64,000 nt of DNA from Leptodactylus fallax (GCA_947044405.1 CAMRHE010000206.1:3348001-3412000); one strand, 5' to 3'. Counted from the first letter of the stretch, positions 1-10,958 are shown. Notes: generated by a model from the letters alone, not told the origin. Numbers and translations: made by a program.

Positions 1-246
1 TGAAGCTCATCAAGAGAATGCCAAGAGTGTGCAAAGCAGTAATCAAAGCAAAAGGTGGCTACTTTGAAGAACCTAGAATATAAGACATATTTTCAGTTGT
101 TTCACACTTTTTTGTTAAGTATATAATTCCACATGTGTTAATTCATAGTTTTGATGCCTTCAGTGTGAATCTACAATTTTTATAGTCATGAAAATGCAGA
201 AAACTCTTGGAATTAGAAAGTGTGTCCAAACTTTTGGTCTGTACTG
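1..246 (+). mobile_element. Tc1/mariner element, 3' end only (DD38E type, second copy)
   Basis: This is the right end of the same family as the element at 24531-26160; positions 1-246 align base for base with 25915-26160 with about 7 mismatches by eye. It contains the last transposase codons (KRMPRVCKAVIKAKGGYFEE), a TAA stop near position 82, and the terminal inverted repeat ending GGTCTGTACTG, followed by a TA target dinucleotide at 247-248. The rest of the element lies left of the window. Confidence 0.92.
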
Positions 247-314
247 TATATGCCAAACCATGAAATGGCACTACTAAAACCCAATGACTATCTGGGTAAT
301 CTGTTACTACTTAC

Positions 315-425
315 CACACACAATATCGTCGGAGTTGTCACTGCAGTCCAGGAAGGATTCGCACTGCTGCTTTGTAGTGACGCACTGGCCATTGTCACAG
401 CGGAACTGATTAGGTGGGCAGATTG
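315..425 (-). CDS. lrp5: lrp5 exon, third LDLa repeat
   Basis: A 111-bp exon read right to left, entered in phase 1 after an acceptor (CTGCAAT on the plus strand at 426) and ended by a GT donor (AC at 313-314). It encodes [20 protein letters not shown] and on to DIVCG, a complete LDL-receptor class A module with six cysteines. The calcium box reads CSDNSDD, where the usual last acidic residue Glu is Asp. The length equals human exon 19 as I recall it. In LRP5 this is the last extracellular module before the transmembrane exon, which lies outside the window. Confidence 0.95.
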
Positions 426-1219
426 CTGCAATAGAAGAAGAAAAGAAATCCAATGCACATGATGGGAAGCTTGAAGCATTTATTGTCAAGTTCTAACGTT
501 GTACTGGAAAGTCTTGTTTTCCACTAAATGCTCATTTATTGAGGGAAGATCAGACGATCTGTCTTTTGATGGATATTAGGGCTGTTTAGACTGGAGTCAG
601 AGGAAAGACTTCCACGAACTGGAATATTCTATTGTTCAGATTTGTACAAAGGCTAGCTTCACACTTCAGTTTTTAGGTCCGTTGTTCTGATCAGAAGAGA
701 AGACGTTAGAGTTGCTAGTTCAGTGGATACAAGCGGAACACTTTCCGAAAGCAGTAATTTTTAGAGAGGAAAAAAAAGCACGGTAGTGCAGAACTAGCCT
801 GAAGCCTCATACACACAACAGAGTAGGTTACTGATGTGGGGCAGAGTTTGCATATGAATGCACTTGGATGACACTCTGTTCTGAAACGGAATGGATTGGA
901 AGCCCCATAGATGTGAATGCATCACGGAATGCACTCAGAAGACACTGCATGTCACTCCGAGTGTCATCCAAGTGCAGTCCTCTGCAAACTAGGCCCCACA
1001 TCGTGTGCATGGGGTCTAAGAAAGTACTAGCGGTTAGAGGTTCACATTAACGAAGATGGAACCCGTGATATTTTAAGTCATTGTAACAGAATATAGAGAT
1101 TCATCAAAAGGGGAATAGCTGGAATACAGGCAGTTTGTACATTTTTAGCAGTTTCCTTGGTTTACATCAGAACTGAAACATGGGGTTAATAGAGTATACA
1201 GGAAGAATTATTTCCGTAC
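426..1219 (-). other. lrp5 intron (794 bp)
   Basis: Intron between the LDLa1-2 exon and the LDLa3 exon. It begins GTACGG and ends TTGCAG on the minus strand. Apart from the palindromic repeat at 833-1002 I recognise nothing in it. Confidence 0.85.
833..1002. repeat. Palindromic repeat (hairpin, MITE-like)
   Basis: The left arm from 833 (GATGTGGGGCAGAGTTTGCA, then TGCACTTGGATGACACTC) is repeated inverted at 959-1002 (GAGTGTCATCCAAGTGCA, then TGCAAACTAGGCCCCACATC). The arms are about 44 bp around a spacer of about 80 bp. There is no coding potential. It is probably a non-autonomous DNA transposon relic; I could not find a clear target-site duplication. Confidence 0.7.
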
Positions 1220-1456
1220 CTTCACAGTCTAGTTCATCAGACTTGTCTTGACAATCGTACTCTCCATTACACTTCTTACGGGCATCGATACACTGTCCTT
1301 TCTCACACTGGAACTGATTGTCGGAACACAGCGGGCAGTTCTCCTCATCACTCTGATCCTCACACTCTGAAAAGCCATCACAACGCCAAGACAGGGGAAT
1401 ACAGTCGATCTCGCCAGTGGCACAAGTAAACTGTTCTGGTGAGCAAGTTGGGGGCT
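1220..1456 (-). CDS. lrp5: lrp5 exon, LDLa repeats 1 and 2
   Basis: A 237-bp exon in phase 1, bounded by an AG acceptor (CT at 1457-1458) and a GT donor (AC at 1218-1219). It encodes two LDLa modules: [19 protein letters not shown] to [10 protein letters not shown], then [15 protein letters not shown] to [12 protein letters not shown]. Both keep the C-x-D-x-S-D-E calcium-binding pattern. The length equals human exon 18 as I recall it. The region joins the four-propeller ectodomain to the membrane-proximal part of the receptor. Confidence 0.97.
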
Positions 1457-1537
1457 CTACATAGAAAGAGGGACAGATTTTAGATAGATACAAGCTAGCT
1501 AGATAGTAAGAAAGCACAAGGAGAAAATAATCAGTAC
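1457..1537 (-). other. lrp5 mini-intron, 81 bp, open in frame
   Basis: Very short intron between the EGF4 and LDLa1-2 exons, with GTACTG at its 5' end and CTATGTAG at its 3' end on the minus strand. Its 81 bases are a multiple of three and contain no stop in the reading frame of the flanking exons, so retention would add 27 mostly hydrophobic residues. See findings. Confidence 0.9.
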
Positions 1538-1663
1538 CTCCACAAGTCAACAGATTTTGTAAGAGGACAAGATGCACAGGACAGGAGCATCTAGGGGTAC
1601 CATCTCCTTTGGCAATACAGATATGAGAACAACCTCCATTGTCCCTTGAACATGGATGTGCGG
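1538..1663 (-). CDS. lrp5: lrp5 exon, EGF-like module 4
   Basis: A 126-bp exon in phase 1 with AG acceptor (CT at 1664-1665) and GT donor (AC at 1536-1537). It encodes [19 protein letters not shown], then [17 protein letters not shown] and NLLTCG, the six-cysteine EGF-like module that closes the fourth propeller. [12 protein letters not shown] matches LRP5 rather than the LRP6 version (HLVLLQDELSCG as I recall). The length equals human exon 17. Confidence 0.97.
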
Positions 1664-1805
1664 CTGAAAAATTAAGTTAGCAAATTAATGTACTTTTATA
1701 CAAGTGCTGGTATATATATCAGAATGCTATAGTCAGCTTCCACCCAGCCAATGGCTACTTCAGGGAATATTACACTGTAATGAAAATAGCATAAAAGGAA
1801 CTTAC
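1664..1805 (-). other. lrp5 intron (142 bp)
   Basis: Short intron with a GTAAGT donor and a TTTTTCAG acceptor on the minus strand. It carries no recognisable repeat. Confidence 0.9.
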
Positions 1806-2015
1806 AGAACTCCTTCATATCTAGAGCCTCTACAGCATGAATTCCAGTAAGGTGGCCGATGCGGCCTTGAATTCTTGTTCTTTGGAACCCATTTGTCTTA
1901 TCTACTCTTTCAATCATTTGCTGTTGTCGGTCAATCCAATACAGATGATCGCCCAGGATAGAGAGTCCCATTGGCTGAAGGATGTTGGAATCTTCCAAAG
2001 TAATTCTATTTGCTC
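1806..2015 (-). CDS. lrp5: lrp5 exon, end of beta-propeller 4
   Basis: A 210-bp exon in phase 1, acceptor TGTAG (CT at 2016-2017) and donor GTAAG (AC at 1804-1805). It encodes [20 protein letters not shown], then the [20 protein letters not shown] blade, [20 protein letters not shown] and DMKEF. YWID is a YWTD-type repeat. The length equals human exon 16. In LRP6, propellers 3 and 4 form the Dickkopf-1 C-domain platform; the same role is expected here from family knowledge. Confidence 0.96.
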
Positions 2016-3417
2016 CTACAATAATAACAGAATAATAAGAAATGCAGAAAGACCTTTCTAATGGATCTTGAGGCTGCACATTACATGGAATAGTACGTAG
2101 AACACAAAAGTATCATCTTAAACTGTTAAAGGACGTCTTCCGACCCATCCAGATACCCTAATGCCAGAGACTGAAGCAGAACATTGAGCTAGACTGTAGT
2201 GTTTGCTTATCTTGTGAATTCCATTACCATTACCTTGCTTAGAGGATCACCTAGAGGCTAGGCTATGTGATGAAGTCCAGGATTAGCTTTGACAAAGTGA
2301 AGACATTGTGATAGTGGTTTCACTTAGACACCATATGGCCCCACTGAAAATATTTTATCTATTAATATGACTTTTTAAAAAATATTTTTACACAACTGGG
2401 TACTTGGCCCGGTCGTGTGAATAAAAAGTGTTTATTTTTATAAAAGCAGGAAGCTCTGAATTAAATGTACATTTTACTCTTGTGTTTATAGAAGTTTTTC
2501 CACATAAATTAATTTCCATATTATCTGAACTTTGTGGCTTCTCTGCCATCCAAATGCATGTTCTTCAAGAGGGTTAGGCGAATGCCTGAACGCTACTAGG
2601 GCTTAGAGGGGAATTGTGTACAAGAAAAGCTTAGGAATTCTGGAGGAAGCCAAAACTGATTAAATAAGTTACACCAATATAGCTATCCTAACAAAGACTG
2701 GTCCTCATTATCCTTCTCCCTATAACTTCATATATGTCCTTCCTGGAGGAATGCGGGGGGTGGGGTGGGGGGGAACTATAGCTATAGGTTACCTGTAGCA
2801 GATAAGATCTCATTATTAGATACTGCAGTTTAGCTGGTTCCTCTACATTAGCCCATACTAACAATGGGCAGTATAGACCGTGATGAGAAGCACCAGCACA
2901 GGAGATCCGGCAATCCTGTTAACTTTCTAGTTAACATATGTGCATACCAACAATACTATGTCATATTTACAAAGCCATTTCCTACATGTCAAGATGTTTT
3001 CCACTGCCTCAAGGAGTCTTAATGAAGGCTGCTTAATTACTATAGCCTCTGGAGCCGTCAACGCATATTTAGGATTAATAAAAAACAGTCTTGTTCGGCA
3101 TTGAAAACTGCCAAATATATTGTTTAGTGACATGAAAGGAGAAGGGAGAAATAAATCATTCAATTTTTTTCCTTCAAGCCATTTCATGTACTCAAGTATA
3201 AAAGTTCCACTACAGCGATCGCATTTTCATCCAGTCTTGATCAACTCTGTCAGGTAGTAAACAGCTAAAGTGGAGTAGAAGTCTTTCCATTATAATTTGC
3301 CTTCTTTAAGGGTCTTTGCTTAAGTTAAAGCATACCTCCACTTATAAAACCACTTTTCATAAATCAATAGTATATGTAATAGATCAAAGAAAATTAAAGA
3401 AATAAGTTTCCTTCTAC

Positions 3418-3706
3418 AAGGGTGTGGAGGGCAAACCTCCGACTATTTTTCTGCAGCCTGACTCTGACTTCCTTATAAATGTCTGACAGAATCAGTAAAG
3501 CTCCTCTAATTCATTGAAAAGCTAGAGATACCTATGAAAGAACATATCTATATAACTATAAAACTATGCACGGATTTAATTATACAATATTAAAAATGGC
3601 ATAATACGATAAAAAAAATAACCATTTTATTTTGAAGTTGGAGTTGGGACCAATTTTGGGTAGAGTTGATAAAAAAAAAGTTGCCAACTCCGACTCCACA
3701 GCCGTG
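3418..3706. repeat. GAGTCGG-family repeat (hAT-like, degraded)
   Basis: It begins near GGGTGTGGAGGGC and ends CCGACTCCACAGCCGTG, with an internal AT-rich part including CATTTTATTTTGAAG. The same layout and internal words occur at 11099-11338, and the ends resemble 62450-62834 (CAGGGCTGTGGAGTC). No clean duplication remains at this copy, so the left boundary is approximate. Confidence 0.6.
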
Positions 3707-4318
3707 ACACTTCGACTGCTCTACTCCTCCTTTTGTTCACTCAGGCTCATTGTTTACAAAGAATCTGTCTCCAATTCTGCTCACACAAAGGATGTAGACT
3801 CCTGTGTGAACAGAGTAGGAGACAGATCCTTTGTAAACAATGAGTCTGAGTGAACATTAGGAGGAGGGAAGGAGGAAGTTAATTCATTTATTGCCTCATT
3901 CTGTCCAGTGACAGCCTTATCTTTAGCAGTGTCAGAGGATCTCCCTCCCTCACAATGTAGCAGAAAGTAGCAACAGCAATCTGCGTTTTTTTTTCTTTTT
4001 CTGGCAGCCTCCTCCATCTCCTCCCTTTTCCATAGACTAATATGTTACAACGAACTCAGCTTGATAAATGGAGAAAAAAAAATATTTCTTTAATAACGTA
4101 TATTACAAAGTTTATTATATTCACCCATACTATTCATTATGAGAAGCTGTTGTATAACTGGAGGTACTATTTAAAGAAAAGAAAATCCCCTAATATGGCC
4201 TTCATTGAGAAGGACTAACATTGACTCTGTCTAGCTACTTTTAAATGGTCTGCCCATATATTTTACATGATATGCAGAAGGGGAAAAAAATCTTGGTCTT
4301 GAGAACTGCGACCTAGTA

Positions 4319-4471
4319 CAGGGGTCAGAAACCTTCGGCACTCCAGCTGCTGTGAAACTACAACTCCCAACATGCTCCATTCACTTTCATGGGAATTCCA
4401 AGAACAACAAGTATGCATGCTGGGGGTTGTACGTTTACAACAGCTGGAGTGTCGAAGGTTGCCTAACACTG
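4319..4471. repeat. Short hAT-type inverted-repeat element
   Basis: It starts CAGGGGTCAGAAACCTTCGG and ends CGAAGGTTGCCTAACACTG, with inner inverted arms around GCAGCTGGAGT and ACTACAACTCCCA. The flanking octamers ACCTAGTA and ATCTATTA match at 6 of 8 positions, consistent with a decayed 8-bp hAT duplication. Sister copies lie at 16964-17121 and 57236-57392. Confidence 0.75.
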
Positions 4472-5135
4472 ATCTATTAAAACTAATTTTTATTGAACTA
4501 TGTCCCAGAGTAGGAGTAACACCTTTACAGTTCACCAAATTTATTTTCAATGATTGGCAAATAATACATTTGTATGGCCAACTACTTCTTCCACTGAAAA
4601 TATCCCTTATTCAACAGAGGTTTAAAGGTTTTAAATGCCTAAGGTTGGTCTCACACCTGCGTTTTTGTGGCATTTTTAAATGCTGTTTTTTGGGGGGTTT
4701 TTTAAGGCAGGCTGAATTCAAAAGGAAAGGAGACTATAAAGCCTTAAAGGTGTTTTTGTAGCACTATTTCTATACACAGGAGCAGATACATATGAAGGGG
4801 GGAGTATTTGTCTTTCCTGTCTACTTTTCCTTCCTTTTTTAGATCATCTCCTGGATTAGGCTTTTGATTTTGGATTTCAAAAACTGCACCAAAAATTCCA
4901 TGCGAAATTCTAGCCTAAGGCCTGCGGAAATACATTATATGCCTTTTCCTGCTACTCTCTAGGAATTTCGTGCATGTATTATCCGGGGAAGAACAGACCT
5001 TCGGATGAGCAAGCTTTTCCTATCCTGCATAAGGTTTTTTTTTTTTTTTTTGCTTTAAAAATACTTGTAAAATAATTTTTTGCTGAACTTGTCTCTGTAA
5101 GGTAAACGCTAGCATCCCAAACCAGTATAAATGCA

Positions 5136-5137
<2 letters not shown>

Positions 5138-5178
<41 letters not shown>
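5138..5178. repeat. TA dinucleotide microsatellite
   Basis: About 18 consecutive TA units followed by ATATATGA. The tyrosine-isoleucine open frame running through it is an artefact. Confidence 0.95.
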
Positions 5179-5920
5179 GACAGCTGGATCTCCTGTATTA
5201 TACAGCTTGTAACAAACATGCTGAAAAGCAGAGATTTTATATATAGGAAATATTGGTTTCTTATTACAAAGTTCAGTAATACAAAAATCCTAAGCTGTGC
5301 AGAGAGTAGTGCGACATTTCAGAAGATCCAGTTCCTATGCAAGGCACCATTCTTCTAATAGTGTTACGTTGGGGAAATATAACATGTGGAGGATCTTGCA
5401 TTTATCCTAACTGGTGTATATCTGTAGATTTCCGGTTGCTGAATGTTGCAGACCCTCCAGATATAAACTCTCCCCTGGCAGCTGTGCAGCCCTCATTTTT
5501 GGCACTTCATCCACTAAAGTCTACTGCTGAATTCTTTCAATTGTGTTCATTATTCACTAAATAGGATGGATTACAAAACAAGCGTGAATGGATCAAACAG
5601 AAAAACATCATTGTCTTATTAAGTGATGCGTGTCCTCTCATCTCTTGCCGATCACTCGCCTTTCATCTTTTGCAGTAAATTATCACTAGCAGAATCAGGA
5701 TCTTGGATCACACAGGCTACAATCGCAAACAGCAGAGGGCCATACACATGGTTAATAATAACTTTATTTATTATGTAGCATAACACTGATTTATTGAGGT
5801 GTGAAAACTGCATGGAAAGACTCGCTTTAAAAAGGTGCCTATCGCTCAAATATGGATGCACTGTATAAATGCAAAGAATCTGCATTGTGGTACAATATTG
5901 GGAGGTTTGCATTATCTTAA

Positions 5921-6410
5921 AGGGAGTCTGTCAGCAGGAAGATCGGTATCAAACTAATGACTGTACCTTGTACATCTGCTTCTATTCTTTCCAAAGATTT
6001 CTTTCTTCTTCTGCTGCTCCATTTTCATGAAAAGGAGTGTCTTATTCTTATGCAAATTTTCTGAAAAGGGCTTTAGGGGCGACTCTTATCCTGCAGGGGC
6101 TTCACTCTCTGCTCTAAATAATCACCCCTAACAACCACCCAGCTCCTCCCCCAATTTCTTCAGTGACATCTTCCACTTTGCGCTCTGCTTCAGACAACCG
6201 CTTCTAACGGCAGGCAAAGTCCAGCAGTAGAAAAAACATCCCTAAAGTCCTTTTCAGCTATTTGCATAAGAATAAAATCCTTATTTTCATATAAATGGAG
6301 CTGCAATGCAGAATAACAAAGGCATCTTTGGAAAGTGTAGAAGTAGCTCTACAGGTAATATCAGGTATTGTCATGGGTTTGATACCAATTTTCCTGCTGA
6401 AAGACTTCCT
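5921..6410. repeat. TTAA-flanked palindromic element
   Basis: Ends AGGGAGTCTGTCAGCAGGAA and TTCCTGCTGAAAGACTTCCT are inverted repeats, each bordered by TTAA (5917-5920, 6411-6414). Inner parts also pair (GGTATCAAAC with GTTTGATACC; ATGCAAATTTTCTGAAAAG with CTTTTCAGCTATTTGCAT). The TTAA borders suggest piggyBac-type target choice, which is inference. It is related to 16910-17304. Confidence 0.75.
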
Positions 6411-6943
6411 TTAACCTGTCTGCCCATTTCCCGCTTGATCCGACTATCGGGTTCATATTTTGGTCACTTTTGGAGCCTCTTATCATAAGCCCTCATTATT
6501 AACAACTTATATCATCGATGTCTCACTGGCGGCTGATGTCTGGTACTTGGAACCCTGATGATGTCTGTACAGCGTAGGAGATGACAAGTGCAAACTGTAT
6601 GGGGATGCACTGATTGTTCTTCTTCATACAGTTCGATTACTGCCACGTATAAATGGCAGGTAAAGGGGTTTTAAAATTTAAAATATTTAATTTAAAATAT
6701 CAGATCTGTGGGATGTCCAACTCCTGGCACCCTCACTCATCAGCTGTCTGAAGGAACCATAGTGCTTATGCTGCGGCCTCTCAAAATATTTACATTGCTC
6801 CATTTACATGCCATAATATAGCAGCTTTGTTCAAGTTTAGTGCATGTTTAGATGCTGCAGATTTGTAGCAACTGAATCTGTTCCATACGTCTGAATGGGG
6901 TTGCTTCTGCAGCATGTGCAGGTATTTCTGCAAATTCCATTAA

Positions 6944-7296
6944 AGAAGATCTTCCACCACCTCCAGTTCTTTGCATCCTTCAGTGTCGGATCCACTGATT
7001 CTGGCATAGTTGAAATTTTGTCTCTAGCCCCCCCACTGTTCCTGAGCAATCAAAAATGTTATTTTATGCACCGAATATGCTAATTTAGACTCTCCACTGT
7101 CGGCTGGAACAGATAGTGTGAGATCCATCCACCTAAGGGGTGGCAGTAGAATGCCTAAATAGTATACATGGTGCTGAAATTAATAGCATCAATTGCTCAG
7201 GAATGGTGGGATCTAAAGAAAAAAAAATCCAACTGCCCCAAAACCTTCTGAAGGATGCAAACAATTGGAGTTGGTGGAACAAGTGAAAGGTCCTCC
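6944..7296. repeat. TTAA-flanked palindromic element (second family)
   Basis: The left end AGAAGATCTTCCACCACC, followed by CTCCAGTTCTTTGCATCC, is mirrored by GGATGCAAACAATTGGAG and GGTGGAACAAGTGAAAGGTC at the right. TTAA lies at 6940-6943 and 7297-7300. Partial relatives of the same end occur near 17290-17650 and 29973-30130. Confidence 0.7.
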
Positions 7297-7612
7297 TTAA
7301 GCTGAATGATAAATTTACGTAACAAATCCGCCTCACAAGAGGGTATTAATGTGGATAAGAAAAGGACTGGCAAGTGAACTGTGAGCATGCAGGGCTGTAG
7401 AAACTGAAAATGACAAAGCCACAAATCCAATGTATCTGTTACCATGACGGAAAGGTCCGCAGAACACACGACCGTGGAGTGAAGAAGAAAACTCCACAAA
7501 AGGCACTGCACATAAGGAACCAGAAGCACTGAATTTTGTTTTTACCGGAGACACAATTTAAATCATTTAACTTGCTTCTATTCGTAAGATGAAAGTTACC
7601 TGAAAATAACTA

Positions 7613-9294
7613 CAGTCCCTGACAAAAGTTCTGTCGCTTATCCATGTTGAGGAATCAAAAGCTTATAACCTGACTTTAAATTCATCCATTGGTTTTAGAA
7701 ATGACTCATATGAAAGCTGAAACCCTCCCAAATGATTTTTTGGTTAAGAAAATAAATTGGCTTCACTGATGAAATGTTGATCATTTAATGAACACAGAAA
7801 GGTCAGATTTTGGCAAGACAAAAGTTTTGTCGCCTTGTCATATAATGCACCCAATCCTAGTTTAAAGCCTCGCCTGTGCTCACTAATTGATCGGTTAATT
7901 AGTGGGTGTGTATAAAAAGAACTCCAGCACCCCAGACCTTCACTTGAACTGCAACTTCACCTCTGACAACATGCCAAAAATCAACCCTGCGACCAAAGCC
8001 TTGATTATCAAGAGCCTGAAGACCAGATCCAATGCAGAGGTGGCTGGCACCTTTAATGTGTCTCTGCGTCAAGTACAAAGAATTAAAAAAAGATTTGAAC
8101 AGACTGGAGATGTTTTTGACAAGCCCAGGTCCGGAAGACCCCGCAAGACAACTGCTCAGGAGGAACGTTTGTTGGTTAGAAAATCAAAAGCCAGCCCCTC
8201 TTCCATTGCAGCAGAGCATCAACAGGCCTGGTTACCTCAAGTCCCTGTGTCAACTAGAACAGTTTTTAGGATTCTGTCTCGAAATGGCCTCCATGGTCGA
8301 ATCAGTGCCCAGAAGCCAGCACTAAACAAAAGGCAATTACAAAACGTTTGGCATTTGCCAAGGCCCACAGCCTGCTAAACGGATGGACGCTGGAAAAGTG
8401 GCAGAAGGTGGATTTCTCAGATGAATCTTCAGTTGAATTACACCACAGCCTCCGCAAATACTGCAGGAGACCTACTGGAGCCTGTATGGATCCAAGATAC
8501 ACCCAGAAAACAGTTAAGTTTGGTGGTGGAAAGATCATGGTCTGGGGTTACATTCAGTATAGGGGTGTGCAAAACATTTGCAAGGTGGAAGGCAATATCA
8601 ATAGCCTAAAATATCAAGAAGTATTAGTTTCCTCTTACATTCCCAATCATAAAAGGGGTAAAATTTTGCAGCAGGATGGTGCTCCATCTCATACATCCAT
8701 CTCTACATTAAAGTTCCTCAAGTCAAAGAAGATCAAGGTGCTCCAGGACTGGCCAGCCCAGTCACCAGACATGAACATCATTGAGCATGTTTGGGGTAGG
8801 ATGAAAGAGGAAGCTTGGCAGACAAAACCAAAGAATCTTGATGAACTCTGGGAGGCATGGAAGACTGCATTCTTTGCTATTCCTGATGACGACTTCAATA
8901 AATTGTATGAATCATTGTTGAAATGCATGGATGCAGTCCTTCAAGCTCATGGAAGTCAGACAAAATATTAAATATGGCTCTGATAGCACCACAACTTCAT
9001 TCACCAATGTTATGAAACATATCTTTGTTTTTAAACAGAATTATTGGTTTGATTTTCACATTACTTTATGTGTGCGACAAAACTTTTGTCTTGCCAAAAT
9101 CTGACCTTTCTGTGTTCATTAAATGATCAACATTTCATCAGTGAAGCCAATTTATTTTCTTAACCAAAAAATCATTTGGGAGGGTTTCAGCTTTCATATG
9201 AGTCATTTTTAAAACCAATGGATAAATTTAAAGTCAGGTTATAAGCTTTTGATTCCACAACATGGATAAGCGACAGAACTTTTGTCAGGGACTG
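7613..9294 (+). mobile_element. Full-length Tc1/mariner transposon, DD35E spacing
   Basis: A 1682-bp element between TA dinucleotides (7611-7612, 9295-9296). Terminal inverted repeats of about 220 bp begin CAGTCCCTGACAAAAGTTCT and carry a second copy of the repeat core inside (GACAAAAGTTTTGTCGC near 7819 and its mirror near 9074), the IR/DR arrangement of many Tc1 elements. It carries one transposase gene, on the plus strand and so antisense to lrp5. The catalytic spacing matches the DD35E group that I recall being named Traveler. Confidence 0.95.
7971..8971 (+). pseudogene. Tc1/mariner transposase, one frameshift
   Basis: The reading starts at ATG 7971 (MPKINPATKALIIKSLKTRS), with a paired-type helix-turn-helix and a GRPR motif (RSGRPRKTT). 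It runs to near 8340, where a run of four A appears to lack one base, and continues in another frame from about 8345 to the TAA at 8969-8971. Catalytic residues are Asp at 8420-8422 (FSDESS), Asp at 8675-8677 (QQDGAPSHT) and Glu at 8783-8785 (NIIEHVW), with 35 residues between the last two. Apart from the single indel the gene has family length (about 333 codons). An assembly or sequencing error at the A-run is possible. Confidence 0.92.
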
Positions 9295-9412
9295 TACAAG
9301 GGTCAAAACAATGCACCCATCAAACACCTTTGGTTCAGGATATAGCAAGTTGAATTGCAGAATCAAATTGATGCTTTTCCCACTGTAAATTACAATATAT
9401 GTTAACTCTTAC

Positions 9413-9603
9413 CAGATAAGTCGGAGCTTTCTATACGTTTCAGGTCTGCATCCACCCAAAAAAGTTTCCCCAACTTGTTGTCAACAACCAGAGCAACCGG
9501 CCGGATTAGACCAGTGGTGAAGAGAACTTCTCGCTCTGTCCCATCCAAGGCGGCACGCTCTATCTTTGGGGATCCTTCTTGCATGTTTGTGAAGTACATA
9601 TAC
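9413..9603 (-). CDS. lrp5: lrp5 exon, beta-propeller 4
   Basis: A 191-bp exon entered in phase 2, acceptor TTTTAG (CT at 9604-9605), donor GTAAGA (AC at 9411-9412). It encodes [20 protein letters not shown], then [20 protein letters not shown] and [25 protein letters not shown] and FWVD are divergent YWTD blades typical of this propeller. [15 protein letters not shown] is LRP5-like. The upstream intron side carries a poly-T/poly-A run at about 9610-9632. Confidence 0.97.
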
Positions 9604-10786
9604 CTAAAAGTAAAAAAAAAAAAAAAAAAAAAATGTATCACTTATACAAATATATTTCCTCTTGATGGGTAAATTACAAGATCTCATATACGTGCCCATA
9701 GTTTACGTTAGAGGAAAGTCTGTCATATAAAGATTCAAAGAGCTCAATTGTGGATCCAGAAGAAAAATAGAGAGGAAAAGTTGTAATTTTCTCTACCCCT
9801 GTGTGATGATTCTGCTTAAATATGGTTATAACTCAAAGCTGTATTTCGGTCTCTGGGTAGCGTATCTCTTTACTCATAAGGTGCGCAGCTATAATCCCAC
9901 GTGTATATTGGCAATAGTGGCCAGGCTGGAACAATAGGGCTTTGTATCCATCCCGGCAGGGCTCCATTGTATTCATACACAGCCCTGAGTGATCCAAGAA
10001 ACATGCATTGATCAGTCTGCACTGGTTGATCAGATATGGCTGATAACATTGTATCATTTCACTTGGTCCTAGCTCTTTACAAAGGATCTGGACTTGAGTG
10101 CATTATTCAATCAGACTTGCTGCCGCTGATGACCTCATTCTGGGAGGTGGCATAAAGGGTATAAAAGATGAGGTAAGAGGTCTGTGGGAAGAGATTATGC
10201 TATGGAGATTTGGGCTGAGACTACAAGAGTTTTCTGAGAGACTGTGATGAGAGCATGCAGGCTGGAATATACTGTGATGCCACATGCTAGGAGTTAATGC
10301 CACATGCCAAGAAGCCTCCACTGGGTGATTCACATATGACAGAGCATGTGTGAGTGTTGGACTATAGAGCCACATCAAGGAGATGCGTGGTAAAGTAATT
10401 ATTTCAATGTTATTCCTTTTTATTTTTATTGTACTGTATATTGTAACTAGTAACTGTTAATGCTTGCATACATCTGCATATCTGTTCTGAACTGCATGTG
10501 TTAGATGTTAATACCGACCCATTTAGGGGTTAATAAATATATAAAATTTAGAAAGCTTGTCTTGTATTTATCTTGTGGACCCGGCACTCACTGGCGGTGA
10601 GTGTGGTTTTTTTATATGAAAGAAGACTCAGGTGTGGCCACAGTGGTGTTGGCGCACAGAGGATCTTTCACACCCTGGTTATTCTATGTGGTTAGCAACA
10701 GGGAAGGGGGTTGTGCAGTTGCATAAAATGTTGTGATTTTTCATGCAGAATTTATTCTGTACTTGTTGTAGGTTTGCTGCAGATCA

Positions 10787-10958
10787 GAGGGGTAACTAGA
10801 AGCTACTGGGCCCCATAGAGAAATCTGTAACAGGGACCCCACTTACTATGTTTTATATATAATACTGGTGTTTTCTTATGCTGTAGTGAGGCCTTTAGAC
10901 CCCCTCAGCCTCCAGGGCCAGGTAGTGACTGCTACCTGAACACCCTATAGCTATGCCC
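10787..10958. repeat. Short element with GGGGTAACTAG-type ends
   Basis: AGAGGGGTAACTAGAAG on the left and CTATAGCTATGCCCC on the right are imperfect inverted repeats, with a GGGCCCCATAG word next to the left end. It resembles a dispersed short repeat, but I see no clear duplication, so the boundaries are approximate. Confidence 0.45.

Larger units (their letters stand above)
2016..9412 (-). other. lrp5 intron (7.4 kb)
   Basis: Intron between the last two exons of propeller 4. It holds a GAGTCGG-type repeat (3418-3706), a short hAT-type element (4319-4471), a TA microsatellite (5138-5178), two TTAA-flanked palindromes (5921-6410, 6944-7296) and a Tc1/mariner element (7613-9294). A G-rich run lies at 2751-2773. 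In 2016-3417, 4472-5137 and 6411-6943 I see nothing I can name. Confidence 0.85.

Noticed and set aside
2751..2773. Possible G-quadruplex (runs of 6, 4 and 7 G)
   Set aside because: A G-rich run is present, but nothing ties it to a promoter or splice site; a similar run at 52138-52150 is also isolated. Not enough to call a feature.
5131..5358. Small tyrosine-isoleucine-rich open frame
   Set aside because: It is the translation of a TA microsatellite and flanking sequence.
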